A DNA stretch of 64,000 nucleotides from positions 14,862,154 to 14,926,153 of the forward strand of contig NC_049991.1 of the NCBI RefSeq assembly GCF_000003815.2, in the 5' to 3' direction. The DNA comes from Branchiostoma floridae (Eukaryota; Chordata; Leptocardii; Amphioxiformes; Branchiostomatidae). The notes under the pieces are model-generated. The model did not search any database, was not told the origin of the DNA, and worked only from the letters and a program-made list of their open reading frames with translations. Of this stretch, positions 35,201 to 46,777 are shown one piece after another. Every line of letters begins with the position of its first letter. Within the stretch, counting starts at the first letter, position 1. A program made the translations under genes and the position numbers.

Positions 35201-38200
35201 CCTACTATTTTCCAACAGCGGCAAAACTTGCAGAAGATGCAGAAAACCCTTCCACCTTGTCCTGTGGACTGTTTTTCACCTTTGTCATGCGATGACGACT
35301 CCTCCAACTATGCTAGTCATCCACGCCCGCATCCTATCCACCAAGTCAGCGGGGTCAAGTTTCTGGGCTGCGGAAATATATGCATGACATCATTTTGTGA
35401 GGTCACTGCAGGCGGGAAGTCGTGTTTGATTGGTTTGCTTTGTTGGTTTGCTCATTTGAATCGGTCCTCGTGTTTGCTGTCACCCACACGGATTGCTCAG
35501 TTGTATCAATTCACTGGCTGAAACGATCTGCGGGGTATGATTTCATTACGCGGTTGTTGTGAATTGCTTGCGGTTCCAAAATGTATCTGTCATGTTGCTT
35601 ATAACGTTAACCGTATTTTCCCTATCTGAATTTTTACGCCTCACGTGACATGTGCAAAGTCCAAAAGTCAACCTGAGTGAACCTATATAACAGTGTCCCA
35701 CTTTTTTTTGTATGACAGGGTACAGCCATAGGCCCGCATTTTGAAACCCAAGCTGGGTTCCTGAAATAAAACGCTGCAGTCAGACGCCGACCTGTGTCGG
35801 TGTTTCTTTGTTCTTCTGCGTTGAATGTAAAACCACACGCAGTGAGTCAAAATAAGGGGCGTTTCCCTTGCGGGAAGAAAAATGGTTTGACACTGAGCTA
35901 ATTAACGTTACCACATTATCGCTTACACTTTTCAAACAAATCTCACTATGAACTTTTATGGCAGCCAATACTGCGAAGTTTCGGGAGACGAATTCTTCGC
36001 TAGTTCGCAGCCGGTTATTGTTAACATTGGTGAGTCGTGTAGGTCCAGAATATCAGGTGTAGTTCCTTTCTTGAATCTTTCTTCTTACACCCCCTTGTTT
36101 CTTCTAATCATTAATTACCCAGGAGTAACCACAAAAGTCAGTACTAGTGGACTGTGTACATCGGGTACATGTATCATTTCTAGGTTTCTTTTGGGGTGGG
36201 GTGGAGGGGATACACCTGGTCTGCATAGATACAGAATCACGTCTGCTGACGAATTGTTGTGTACAAAATGCGTCTGCTCAGAATTCTCATTACTTTGTAC
36301 AGCCAGCCCTGGTTTGACTATCTGTCCATCTTGACATGTGTTCATAACATAATGGGGTCATAAACTTTGACTGAGGCTATTTTTAGCAAAGAATGCCAAT
36401 TTCCCAATTGGGCCATTCATAAAAACTGGCGGCGCGAACGATCAACAGAAGCCATGCCAAGCTGTTTGGCGGTCAACCGTTTGAAACTTTGGCATTAGAA
36501 AACCGACTGTAAGAAATAAAAGGAAAGTCCGAAAGAGGTCGGAGTTTCCTCCATTTGTCCAAGTCCAGAATTGTTTACACCATACTGGCGATGTTGAAGT
36601 GTTTACCTTCAACGCGTTTTGCGTCACTTCCAGGCCCGAGACCTTTGCACACCGCCAGCCAGAATTCTAAATTTACCATATAAGGTAAAAGGTGAGCGGG
36701 GCATATCACCTTACAAGGAACGTTACATTTCCACAGGTCGGGACGGTGACGTCACCCGGTGAGGTAGACCGCAGTGACTCACCGATGAATTCTCAACGGG
36801 TATTACACATTATCCGATATAGCTTCATCTCCAAACGTGTAGGTTTGACTGTACGGCGTAAGTCATTCATTATAAAGGTAGGGAAAATGTGGAGTGCATG
36901 TGAAAGTATGTCAGATATGTCGCCTTGAATACCTGCGTGACATACCGAGTGAGTCATACTCCGTGACGTCACGGCAGTAATTAAATAACAGCTGATCTTG
37001 TGGACAGGGAATGTTCTTGTTATCCCAGTTTGTTGTAAAGGCGCCTTAACAGGACCGTCCAAGTGCACGAACATTTTCTAGGTGAATGCACAATGGACAA
37101 TGCCGTTAACGTTAACTCTTCTCGCTATGGTAAGAGCTGGGCGCCACCAAGGAAAGCACATTCTTGTGGTTATGTGGTTTATGCATTACATGCTCTTCGA
37201 TTTCCCAATTTGTAACACATCATTATAAACATCGATCATTAGTAAAATAGCCAGGAACTTCTTTGAGTACCTGGTTACTTTCTAACGCATTACCTTATTG
37301 CCATGATATGATGTCGTCTGAAATAATCTAAGCTATCAATTGAATAACTGAAAGTCTTTCCAGATAAAACAAAGAAAAGTAAAGCATTCCTCAGTTATTT
37401 TTTTGTTTTTCTCTCATACGTGTACGTGCTCCCGCGTCTCACAGGATACACAGATGTTGTGACTATCTCATATCAACATGATACAACATATATCAACGTG
37501 TGACAATCGAACAGTTTGAAGGTGGGGTCTCATTTCCGGACCTTTTAGAAGAACATTGAACCTAGGGGCACAGACACAAGGACGGGAGGCTCGGGTTTTT
37601 AAAAAATCGTAAATTTTGAGCAAAGCATTTCTGCCAGCCATCACAGGAAAGAAAATACATTAAAAACATTACGATTTCCAATCCCCAAATTTGCTTGGAA
37701 ATCGGTGACTGTAACAGTTAGAAAGTTGAGAAAAAATACCGTAAGATCTGCTTGGAAATCAGTGGCTGTCACTCAGAGAAGTCCTGCCAGTCAGAATATT
37801 ATGATTTTCTACCCTAATATCTGCTTGAAGATCATGTGGGGTTAATTTTATCGTTTGACAGCAGGTTTGTGCCCCATGCGAGGATCCTGATACCGTTGAC
37901 CGGCGGCAGGGGATGGTCGAAGCAGGGCGCGGAACCAAGAGTTCCGGTCAGGTTGGGGTACAGGTTTGAGTTTGACTCTACAAGAATGCTATCAATGTCA
38001 ACTTCCGCCACAGAGATGGGCAGTTTGGAATCTTTTCGACATTCTTGTCAACAGGAAATATTTGCACAAGGATTCTTGACCTAAAACTTTACCGCACCAA
38101 CGAGGAGAAGAAAGTCTAAAGACCCTTTTCTAAAGCTCTGAACACACTGAAGTATAAGTTAACTGAGCAAAATGCATAATTGCTGATAAATATTAATAAA

Positions 38201-40057
38201 CGTTGTCTCTTTTTCTTGACGCACACCTCTTCTCGTTATGACCCATATCTAGGATAACTTTATAATACATTTTTCCTCCGTTAATCAAGTTTCTCGTCCC
38301 ATCCTCTGACGGTGTGCAAAGAAAAGTCAGGCATTTGTAAAGCCAGCCTTATTTGGTCTCTGGTAATATTTTGCAATGGTTTCCCTCACTTTAGACAGAC
38401 CACCAATTGTTTTTGGAATGTACGAGGTCAACGATCAATCCCCCAAAATGTCAGCAGTCAGCACACTCACGCTAAAGGTCCTCAAGTAGGGGTGGGTTGG
38501 ACCTTCACGTTGCACTTTTCCTTCTAACCGCTAAGTGTCGCTGTTCAAAGGCATCGTGTGCAGGTGAAACGTTTATATTTTCGGAAATGTGATTATAGTA
38601 CTTTTATCATGTCAGTGGTTCGTAGATAATTGGATTTTTCGTGTAACTTCTGCCTAGAGTTACTGATGAGTTGAGCATTCTCTGAATGTAGTTTTGTCCG
38701 AAGCACAACTCAATGGTATGTCAATGAGGTAAAGGCAAGGTTACATGAGACAGGTAAAGATAAACACACACCGGATTCGCCGATATACTTTAATAGTTTG
38801 TTTATATATTGATAGCTTCCACCTAGCATTTACCTGCTTGTACTCAATCACTCAAAAAGCTCATGTGACGGTCGACATGAAAACATTTTGTGTGACATCT
38901 TTTCGTCGAATTGAAGTGATCATGATGACTCACAGATCTAGGACTAAAACATTTCTCATCCCAAACGACATCTCAGGTATGAGTAATTTGTTACAGAAAT
39001 GGATAATTTCTCATATTTACGAACTCGACCTCTGAATGACACATGTTTCTCATTACGTGGAGTAATGAGCTGTGAGGCCAACGACCGTCCTTGAATCCCT
39101 GCCTTGGAAATTGTGAATATCTCCCGTCGTCAGATCCGTTATCAGCGGGAAATGGACAAGGCCGAATGGAAATTCCGTCTGGACATATTAAACAGGTAAC
39201 TGTCCGCTATAACTGAAGGGGAAATTGGCTGGAATAATAATGGCAATCTATGCATTTGTCTATGCAACTCAACAAGTGTAAGCATATGGTGTTAGTCGAT
39301 ATCTCCGTTGAAGTTTGATAGGGAAACAAATATGACGTTATTAATGTAGGAATATAATTCGTTGATCTATCCACGCCCCAACTTTTGACGTAAAAGTTTT
39401 TGTCACATGAAGTGTCCCTGTCTTCCATTAGGAATGACATTTGGCATGTAAGAACTCCGCTGTTCCAACCACTGGAAAGCATTCATCATCTTTCCGTTTA
39501 GTCTCGAGGTCGCACAGCTTCGTGTTTGTCACCAACTGAGCAATTCAGAAAACGTGGCCTTTCTAAAACTACTGGAGATCATGGTATTCAGGAAGTGTAG
39601 CCGTCCATCAGTTGGGCCAAGGTCTGTCATGTAATAGAGATCTGTTTTCGTATAAACAAGGAAAAATTTATTTTCAGTGCTGTGTAGCTGCTAGTATTTC
39701 CTGTGGTTTCGGAGTGATATTTTAGAGATGTTTCAAGAAGACGGTTAAATCTTGTAGCAAACAATCGTTATCTTTTTTGTTAGAAATTTACCACAAAACA
39801 AGGCTTTAAGCGCCACCTAAATGTTTTAGGTTACCGTGTGAAAGGTTTAAAACTCCTTGCTGTACTAGATCGTGATGACAGATATTTGTTCACCTTTTTG
39901 ATACAAATTTCAGGTCATTCCCTTCAGCAAAGCAATTACAAGGAAGATTGTTCTATTACGATGGATTTTCACCTTTCTAACATGCATAACGTTATCTCGT
40001 AGCTCACAAGGGACACCAGAAAAAACAAACACAAGAAAGTGCAACCATTCAACACCA
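35201..40057. other. Intergenic, no gene seen
   Basis: This lies between the myosin promoter and the RAI1/TCF20-like gene. I see no exon with both coding bias and splice sites. A third CACGTG lies at 35642. A degenerate tandem repeat of about 60 bp marked by TGCTTGGAAATC occurs near 37690-37830. Confidence 0.6.
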
Positions 40058-40066
40058 GAAAGGCAG

Positions 40067-40165
40067 TAGCCTGGTATCCAGCTGTATTACATGATCTTAA
40101 AGCTCCCGAGTCTCTTCGCGGACAGAAAAGACACGGGAGCTATAATACGGCTGGATACCAGGCTA
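40067..40165. mobile_element. 99-bp hairpin MITE with 9-bp target-site duplication
   Basis: The arms TAGCCTGGTATCCAGC and GCTGGATACCAGGCTA are inverted, continuing through GTATTA and AGCTCCCG, so the whole element folds into one hairpin. GAAAGGCAG is duplicated exactly at 40058-40066 and 40166-40174. A lone end of the same family (TAGCCTGGTATCCA) lies at 46157-46170. Confidence 0.85.
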
Positions 40166-40174
40166 GAAAGGCAG

Positions 40175-42110
40175 CGCCCCGACGCTGTGACCTGACGATG
40201 GTATACCGTCAGTTTGTTTGACGGCCTGTTTGCACTTGTCGGCCCAAGTCCACTGTGCACAACCCGGGCCCAGCTGACACATGTGCCAGAACAATGGTGT
40301 TGGCAGGAAGGTTCCCAGCCTGAGTAAATGTTTAGACACAAGTAGTTCATATTAGAGCACGAAAAGTCAACAAAGCTGTTCCTATACCCGTTTTTCTGGG
40401 ACTGAAGGCTTTGCTGACCCCGACCCACGGACAAGTTTGTTACTTTGTATGCACTTTCTAAAGCCGTAAGACTACCAGGTACCAACATAAACAAACCGGC
40501 AGACCATTAATTGAGTCATATACAGTGGCCAGTTTACCTATGTGGCAATGACAGATTTCCGTTTACCTAGTGCCAGTGAATTTCAGTCACTTATTTGTCA
40601 ATATCCAAGTTTTCACTGCTGTCTACCCTTACGTCAAGAAATACAAGCGGCAGTATAATCAAACATTGGATAGTGACTACCAAGTACATGTGTACATGGT
40701 TGTTAATGTCTTTTAAGGATGAACGAGAGAGCTACCCTTTTAGGCTTCACCATGTGTACCTTAAGGTAGCCAGGAGGTATGCCCGAGGAAGATTTCTTTC
40801 CGAAAAATAACCATCAATGTTAGTAGATATGTACTTCTATTTTCATAAAATCAAAAATTTGGCCATCAAATGTTGCTATTTGTTGGCCAAATTTCAAGGT
40901 CAAAGTAGCTGTCTCAAATTACACAAAAATTTCAAACTCTTCACAGCTTTTCAAACTTGACATCATTGGATAGGTCTTAGTGAGAGAAATAGAATGGTTT
41001 TTATTGCGAAAAAATCGGACATACCGTTAGAGAGTTATGGCCATCAAAAGCCTAAAAATTACGCCATAATTTCTCCGGGTCAGCTAATTAAATATGCAAG
41101 ATAACAATATCTCCGCAGTCATACAAGATACAAGGAAAAAACTTGGTATACTGGAGTTTTGTAACATGCTGAATTGAACTATGGCCATAAAATTTACATA
41201 TCTAATTCATAAATGATAAATAATCCTGAATAATTGAGTTCCAGGGGCAATAAAATCTGAGTCAGCTAATTAAATATGCAAAAACACCATATTTTCCCTC
41301 TCCTTGAAGATACAAGAACAAAACTTGGTATACGGAGGTTTTGGCACATGCCGAATACAAATCTGACCTCAAAATATCATTTTGATTTTGTTATGGCCTA
41401 TTAAAATGGATTGCGTCACTACTACCACCACGATGTGAGTATCGGAGCGACACGCCCCAAAAACTGTTCATCAAAATTAGTCAAAATGGATCTTATTTTG
41501 AAATTTACGCCTCAAAATGGTGCTATTTAGTACTCCTAATTGCTGGTAGCATATGGGGTAATAAAAATTAGTGGGAAAAAATTCATAAAAAATCAGCATT
41601 ACATGATATGACAAAATCCACGCACAGATCTTTTTAAATGACCATTATTTACAATACTGTAAAGTATCAACAACAATCGTCGAATTACAAGCGGGGCAAA
41701 ACACTTTTCTGTCATTTTTTCCCCAAATGGGCGTGGCCATATAGCTCTCTATGACATCATCATGACGTCATGCTAATTTGCATAAATCACCTTTATGCAA
41801 TAAGGTATTTCCTAAAAAAACTTAAGACCCATGCATTATCCAAACATGATATTTTCATGACACCAAAAACACCCCAAACGCCTCAGTTACCACTCTTTAT
41901 GGCCTTAACTGTGTAGAAACAAATTGTGCATGCATCTGCAAATAAATCACTTCCTGTGTGTATGCAAATCATTCATCAAGGGTGCAAACTGCAAATGTCT
42001 CCTTAGATTTGTCGGTGAAAGTAATGACTTCTTACTCTTTCAAGTATATCAGTAAAAAAAGCCTTGTGTACTCTGTAAATGATAGACTTTGGGAATTTGA
42101 GAACAGATAT
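40175..42110. repeat. Intergenic AT-rich region with direct repeats
   Basis: A block starting GTCAGCTAATTAAATATGCA occurs at about 41080 and again at about 41263. Each is followed by a similar stretch of about 110 bp that includes AACTTGGTATAC, so the period is about 182 bp. An imperfect palindrome (AAATTTGGCCA/TTGGCCAAATTT) lies near 40858-40902. There is no gene. Confidence 0.55.
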
Positions 42111-42185
42111 TAGTATACAATACAAACAACGAAAACTTCCTTCTTATGATAAGAAGGAAGTTTTCGTTGTTTGTATTGTATACTA
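42111..42185. repeat. Perfect 75-nt palindrome (37-nt arms, 1-nt centre)
   Basis: Positions 42111-42147 are the exact reverse complement of 42149-42185 around a single G at 42148. No mismatch is present. A transcript from either strand would form an uninterrupted hairpin. No target-site duplication surrounds it. It could be a very recent template-switch event, a foldback mini-element or a sequencing/assembly chimera. Confidence 0.9.
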
Positions 42186-44011
42186 CTCTGTCAGCAAGTC
42201 TAGCCTTGGCTGTATGTACCTATATGCACCCGATCAAATAAATCAAATCTTCAGTTCTGGTTCATCACCCAGACCAAGTCAACTCCAGCTCTGCAATCTC
42301 TCCAATCCTCTGGTATTTTTGGTCACTCTACAAAATCTCCAACATCCCTACCTATTTCAGTCCATACAAGTGCTGGAATGTAAAAAGAAATTGTTCTTGC
42401 CCACTTTTCCTCAGCTACATCATTGGTTTTTGCTTGTCTCCAAAGTTGAAGGGATAGAAAACATCAAGACATAAGAAAACAACTTCTGCAGATGCTTTTA
42501 ATAGTGATGTACACAAACACAATACTCTCTGATTCGAGCGTTTTCTCCCCCTGTATGGAGTACTGTAGGTTCCCACAAGACAACTTCACAAATCCATGTA
42601 TTAAGTACGAATCATCAAATCTGCACTTTCAGACACTCATCAAAATCTTGGCACTGGCAGAATTTCTTGGATTTCTTTGTACAGCCACAGATGTACAGTA
42701 TAAGATCCCACATTTACCACAGTACAGCTTTGCTGTCACAGGCCACATGACATTCCAGAGACATAATTTTTTTTTCTTCATATAAACTCTGTTGTACTTT
42801 GACAGTTTTTCCACGATAACTTCCCAGTTACTACATGTAGCACCGGTTAACAGCAGAGGTCTCTTTTGGTTAACAAGAATACAGAAACAAAACTTGAAAA
42901 TAAACAAAATTAATAATTTTAGACCTTTCATCATTAACCAAAATACAATTCTCTCTAAACCAAAATACAAGTCTCTCTAATACATAGAATTACTGCTCTC
43001 CAAAGCTCTTTGCTTTGCAAGAACCACATCATCGATATCATCTTGTACATCAATCTTCCTCTCCATGATTCCTATCACATAATTTTGTTTCATCTCATGA
43101 TCTTTGTTAGCTATCAGGTTATTGCAGCACAGGGCATTGTTATGGCTATTGTAGCGTCCCCCTGTCTACCATACTGCTACCACAGGCCCAGCGAACTGTA
43201 TCCTGTCATGCCTGTGGCTATGGTAGGCAGGTGGACATAGTAAAGATTACTGCCCTCAAGCATACCTACCGCTTGGCACTGAGCATCTGCAGACCAGGCC
43301 ATCACTTCTTCTATAATATCATATCAAAATCAAACACCTCCAGAAATTCCACTGCCACAATCACTGAACAAAAAAAGAGATAACAACGATTCTGAATACA
43401 TCACAAGATTGCACATGGTCAAAACGGCCACCCCAACATTTTTGTTGCCCCAGTGATATTAGTGTCTCCATACAAAAATGTGTCTCTTTAAAGTTTTTCC
43501 CCATGCTTCACAGTCAAAAATCAATATACAGGGATCCTGCTCTTTTTTTCAGTGGTAGAGATTATGTATACAAACTACATAGTAATAATATACATATACA
43601 TTATATATATACTGCATACATGTACCACAGCCTATCACATATACAGGGACCATGTATGCATGGAGTTTACAGGGGTACACTTTGTACACGTTCCTCTGGG
43701 TGGATGGAGGGTCGGTCTGCGACATGGAGAACTAGGTCAAGTTCAAGAACAGGTACTGCCGCCACAACAGTGACCTGTCGTGTTGAGGATGATCTAGCGC
43801 TAGATGTCACAGCCAGAGCCTCGTCCCCCCCATCCACAGTAGTTCCACATCACTTCCAGCTACCAGGCTGCTGCTGCAGGACAAGAACAACAACACAACA
43901 ACAGTCTGGTTAGGGCTGCTACATTGTATATCTTGGTGGTAGTATATTCTAACAAGAACAACAATATGAATATACAAATAAAACTAAACCATGCAAGGGA
44001 TTGTTTAACGG
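42186..44011. other. Intergenic or possible 3' region, no gene supported
   Basis: Short frames with no recognisable domains. TA-rich microsatellite-like sequence lies near 43580-43615. The stretch is downstream of the orphan acidic exon and could include unrecognised transcribed sequence. Confidence 0.5.
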
Positions 44012-44017
44012 TTTATT
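44012..44017 (-). terminator. Candidate poly(A) signal downstream of the acidic exon
   Basis: AATAAA on the minus strand lies about 550 nt beyond the stop codon at 44566. It is the first canonical signal I noticed in that direction. Confidence 0.3.
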
Positions 44018-44263
44018 GTGTTATTTTCAGGCTTTTGCTCTTTTTTTGTGTGAAAAGGTGTGAATTCCTGTGTTGAGATGAAATCTTTTACTTTCTTGTG
44101 CCACTTGTTTAATTATGAAAAGGAAAAAAAAAGCAACTTTGTTTGAGTTAGCATTATTGTACATCCTTCCAAACTGTGCCTATGCAAAACAGTCTGCAAT
44201 CATGCTTTTCTGAGGTTAAATTATTCACCTTTACCAACCCAAGTGTACCTCTTACTATGTCGA

Positions 44264-44355
44264 TGAAGGTTAGACATCCAGATAATAAAATTTGCCACAT
44301 AGCAGTTACTCAAGCAACTGAATATGATTATGGAAATGGTCAGACATCTCAGGTA
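44264..44355 (+). repeat. Dispersed about 91-bp repeat, copy 3
   Basis: It begins ATGAAGGTTAGACATCCAG and ends TCAGACATCTCAGGTAGC, matching the layout of copy 1 at 155-245. Confidence 0.6.
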
Positions 44356-44565
44356 GCATCCACCGCAAGTGACACTGTCTTCATCTCCTTACCTCCTTAT
44401 GACAGATCTGTTCTTGCAGTGTCACTAACCAAAAGTAATGGATGCTACATGAAACTTCTGACCGTATCCAATATCAGATTCATTTACTTGCGTAACTGCT
44501 ATTTGAGGTACTTCTTACTACTTGTCAGGTACTTATGTTTCCTGTAAGGTGGAACTCACTGAAGT

Positions 44566-45386
44566 TTAAAACAGAAGGTATTTGTCGAGTCTGCGACTGG
44601 CCTTCACAGTGCGACCCGATCGTGTGGAGGATCTGTCGCAGAACGGATCTGGGACTTTCTTATCATCCTCCTCCTCTTCTGATTCCTCAGATGAGTCTCC
44701 TGTCTCTTCCTCTGAATCATCACTATTGTCCTCCTCATCTGTGGAACTCTCAGGGTCTAAGTTTTCACCTTTCCTACTGTCCCCCTTCTCAGGTGGGGCA
44801 TAGTCAAAGTCCTCTGAATCGTCAGAGTCATCGATATAGCTTCTGACCTCAGTTCTACCTTTCCCAGATTTTGTACCAGAGGAAGACATTGTTGGTGCAG
44901 AACCCTCCTGCTTGGACACTCCTGGAGATGAAATGCCCTTTGTTGCCGACCCACCCTTGCCCAGAATCATCTTTGAAGCTACAAGCTTCTCCAGGTTTCT
45001 CTTCTTGGATGAGGCTGATTTTAACGTGCTACAACCTTGTTTCTCCTGCTGTGACAAGCAGCCTGAAGAGACAATATTCTTTTGTTGAGAGGCCTTAGAT
45101 GGAGCCAGGCTCTTCACAGGTGCTGCAGACAGACGTTCAGGCTGCTTTGACGACTCTTCTTCCCCCTCCTTCTCATGTCTGACTACAGACTGAGCTTGCC
45201 TTTGGGACTTGCCTGCCTGTTTCGTTCTACCCTCTGCATCGTTAGATGGGGTACGGGTGTGTGTGTTCCTTGCAGGCCATGTGCCGGCCCGTTCCAGAGC
45301 CATCGCCTCCTCCCCCTCTGCCACGTGTTCCTCACCGGGCGTTGCTGGTTCATCTGTAGTGCGAGACAAGGGCACAGGTTGCTCAG
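44566..45386 (-). CDS. Orphan terminal exon, acidic nuclear-type protein segment
   Basis: An 821-nt open segment follows a good acceptor (tctgccag) and enters in phase 1. It encodes 272 residues beginning EQPVPLSRTTDEP. It is low-complexity and Lys/Ser-rich, then strongly acidic near residues 205-250 (DSSEESEEEEDDKK), and ends GRTVKASRRLDKYLLF. It looks like the tail of a chromatin or nuclear protein, but I do not recognise the family. Phase lets it join the RAI1/TCF20-like exon at 47601-47694 (which ends in phase 1) but not the exon at 47200-47249 (phase 0). It may therefore be an alternative 3' end of that gene or the last exon of an unseen gene. Upstream of the acceptor a CAG-repeat run (about 45440-45475) replaces part of the pyrimidine tract. 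Confidence 0.65.
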
Positions 45387-46561
45387 CTGGCAGACACAAA
45401 CACACAAATATCAACACCTGCTGACTTATCGGCTGGCAAAAGCAGATGCAGCAGCAGCAGCAGAAGCAGCAACAGTAGCGGGGAAAAAGAGAGCAAGCGC
45501 ACAGCTGTCCTCCCAGGTGCACAGGTGTGTGCCACTGTTCCCTAAAGAATCCGCCCGTAGCCACGTGGAGGTATAAAGTGCAATGAAGAATCCTTAACAA
45601 GCCAGCCTTAACAACACCATACACCAGGGCAACGCTGAAGGGCTCCGACCATACCAGTGACTAGCATTCCCCTCCTTACACCAACTTTCACTCTCACCGT
45701 TAAGCCCTTTTTTTACATACATGTGGCAAAGTCACATAAATCTTCTTGCTTCAGGTTGCCACTGAAGAGAACAGCGACTCCAACACTTTACTTCAACTTC
45801 ACCATGCTCCATGGGATAAAGCATTTTATCTCAAAGCTGGTCAACTTGTCCATTTATCATTCATTTCGACAGCATATAAGTTCTTGCAGACTGATTTGCA
45901 TAGGGAACAGTGTGGCATAGTCAATAACATTTCGATTTAGTTTATGGCTAAGTTAAGTCCAATGTTAGTTTTATACTGTTACTGCAGTGCCCTGTGTGCG
46001 GGCACAGAAATCAATTCTAATCTTGATTAGAGAAGTAAAAAAAAACCTGGCACAGAAGCTGAGCTGTTACTAAAGTCAAATCATACAGCAAAACCTGTGG
46101 CATGCTTTACAACTATAACTAAAAGAAAAGTAATTAAAGATGCACAAGGTTCTGCATAGCCTGGTATCCATAGAATTCTAGATCTGGTTTGCTCTTCTGG
46201 TTGCTTCTCTCCAGAATAATAGCAATCTTGCCCAATTGAAACATCTTACTTTGGGAATCCAATATTTGTCAGAAGCACTGTAACTGACATTCAACTTTCA
46301 GTTTTAAATGCTTCTTTGAACGAGGTTACTATACTGTACAAAGATTGTTTGACTAATGTTTGAGGTTTGAGCCATTCAGAGCTATTGCCTATATTTTTAG
46401 CGACTATTCAAATTATGTCGATCACTTCTCTCGCAAGGAAAATAATCAGATGAGTAAACCAGAGCTTGAAAAGGATGCCAGGAACTTAGTAGCGTGAACT
46501 ACAGATCTACACTGCTACCATTACCAACTAAAAGTCCTACAATGATTGCAGACTTAAGTAG
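45387..46561. other. Intron or intergenic sequence between the acidic exon and the RAI1/TCF20-like gene end
   Basis: It holds the CAG/CTG-rich run at about 45440-45475 and the solo MITE end at 46157-46170. I see no exon that would bridge the phase difference between the neighbours. Confidence 0.5.
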
Positions 46562-46567
46562 TTTATT
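46562..46567 (-). terminator. Poly(A) signal of the RAI1/TCF20-like gene
   Basis: AATAAA on the minus strand about 150 nt downstream of the TGA at 46718, consistent with a short 3' UTR. Confidence 0.5.
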
Positions 46568-46717
46568 TTATAAACAGGTGTCAGCAGGAAGGAAGATCTG
46601 ACTGATCTCACCTGGTGTTAACTGCTGGGACCGTGGCTGAGACACCTGGACAAATCTTATCGTCTTGTGCTGGAAGAAAACCACAATAACAGGCTGAGCA
46701 CATTTCTTCTTCACATG

Positions 46718-46777
46718 TCACAGCATAACAAAATCTGCATGCCAGTTGTTCCTTGTGCCTTTTAATTTTGGACAAAT
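46718..46777 (-). CDS. TCF20/RAI1: RAI1/TCF20-like terminal coding segment
   Basis: After acceptor ctgttgtag the phase-0 frame gives a 19-residue tail, [19 protein letters not shown], and a TGA. Vertebrate RAI1 and TCF20 also end within a few to about 25 residues of the same point, so a short tail is expected. A donor-like CCAG/gtgaga at 46611 lies 3' of the stop and would create an NMD-sensitive junction. The AATAAA at 46562 instead suggests that this is the last exon. The tail sequence itself has no family match. Confidence 0.65.
   Translation of the reverse strand: MCPKLKGTRNNWHADFVML

Noticed and set aside
40087-40494. 135-codon minus-strand frame in the intergenic region
   Set aside because: It overlaps the hairpin MITE at 40067-40165 and shows no family similarity.
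42079-42474. 131-codon frame around the palindrome
   Set aside because: The frame is partly the palindrome itself and has no coding character beyond it.
46612-46777. Cys-rich reading (CRFCYAVTC, then CSACYCGF) as an extra zinc finger
   Set aside because: This frame needs a phase-1 entry, but the upstream exon ends in phase 0. It also cannot continue into the acidic exon without an immediate stop.
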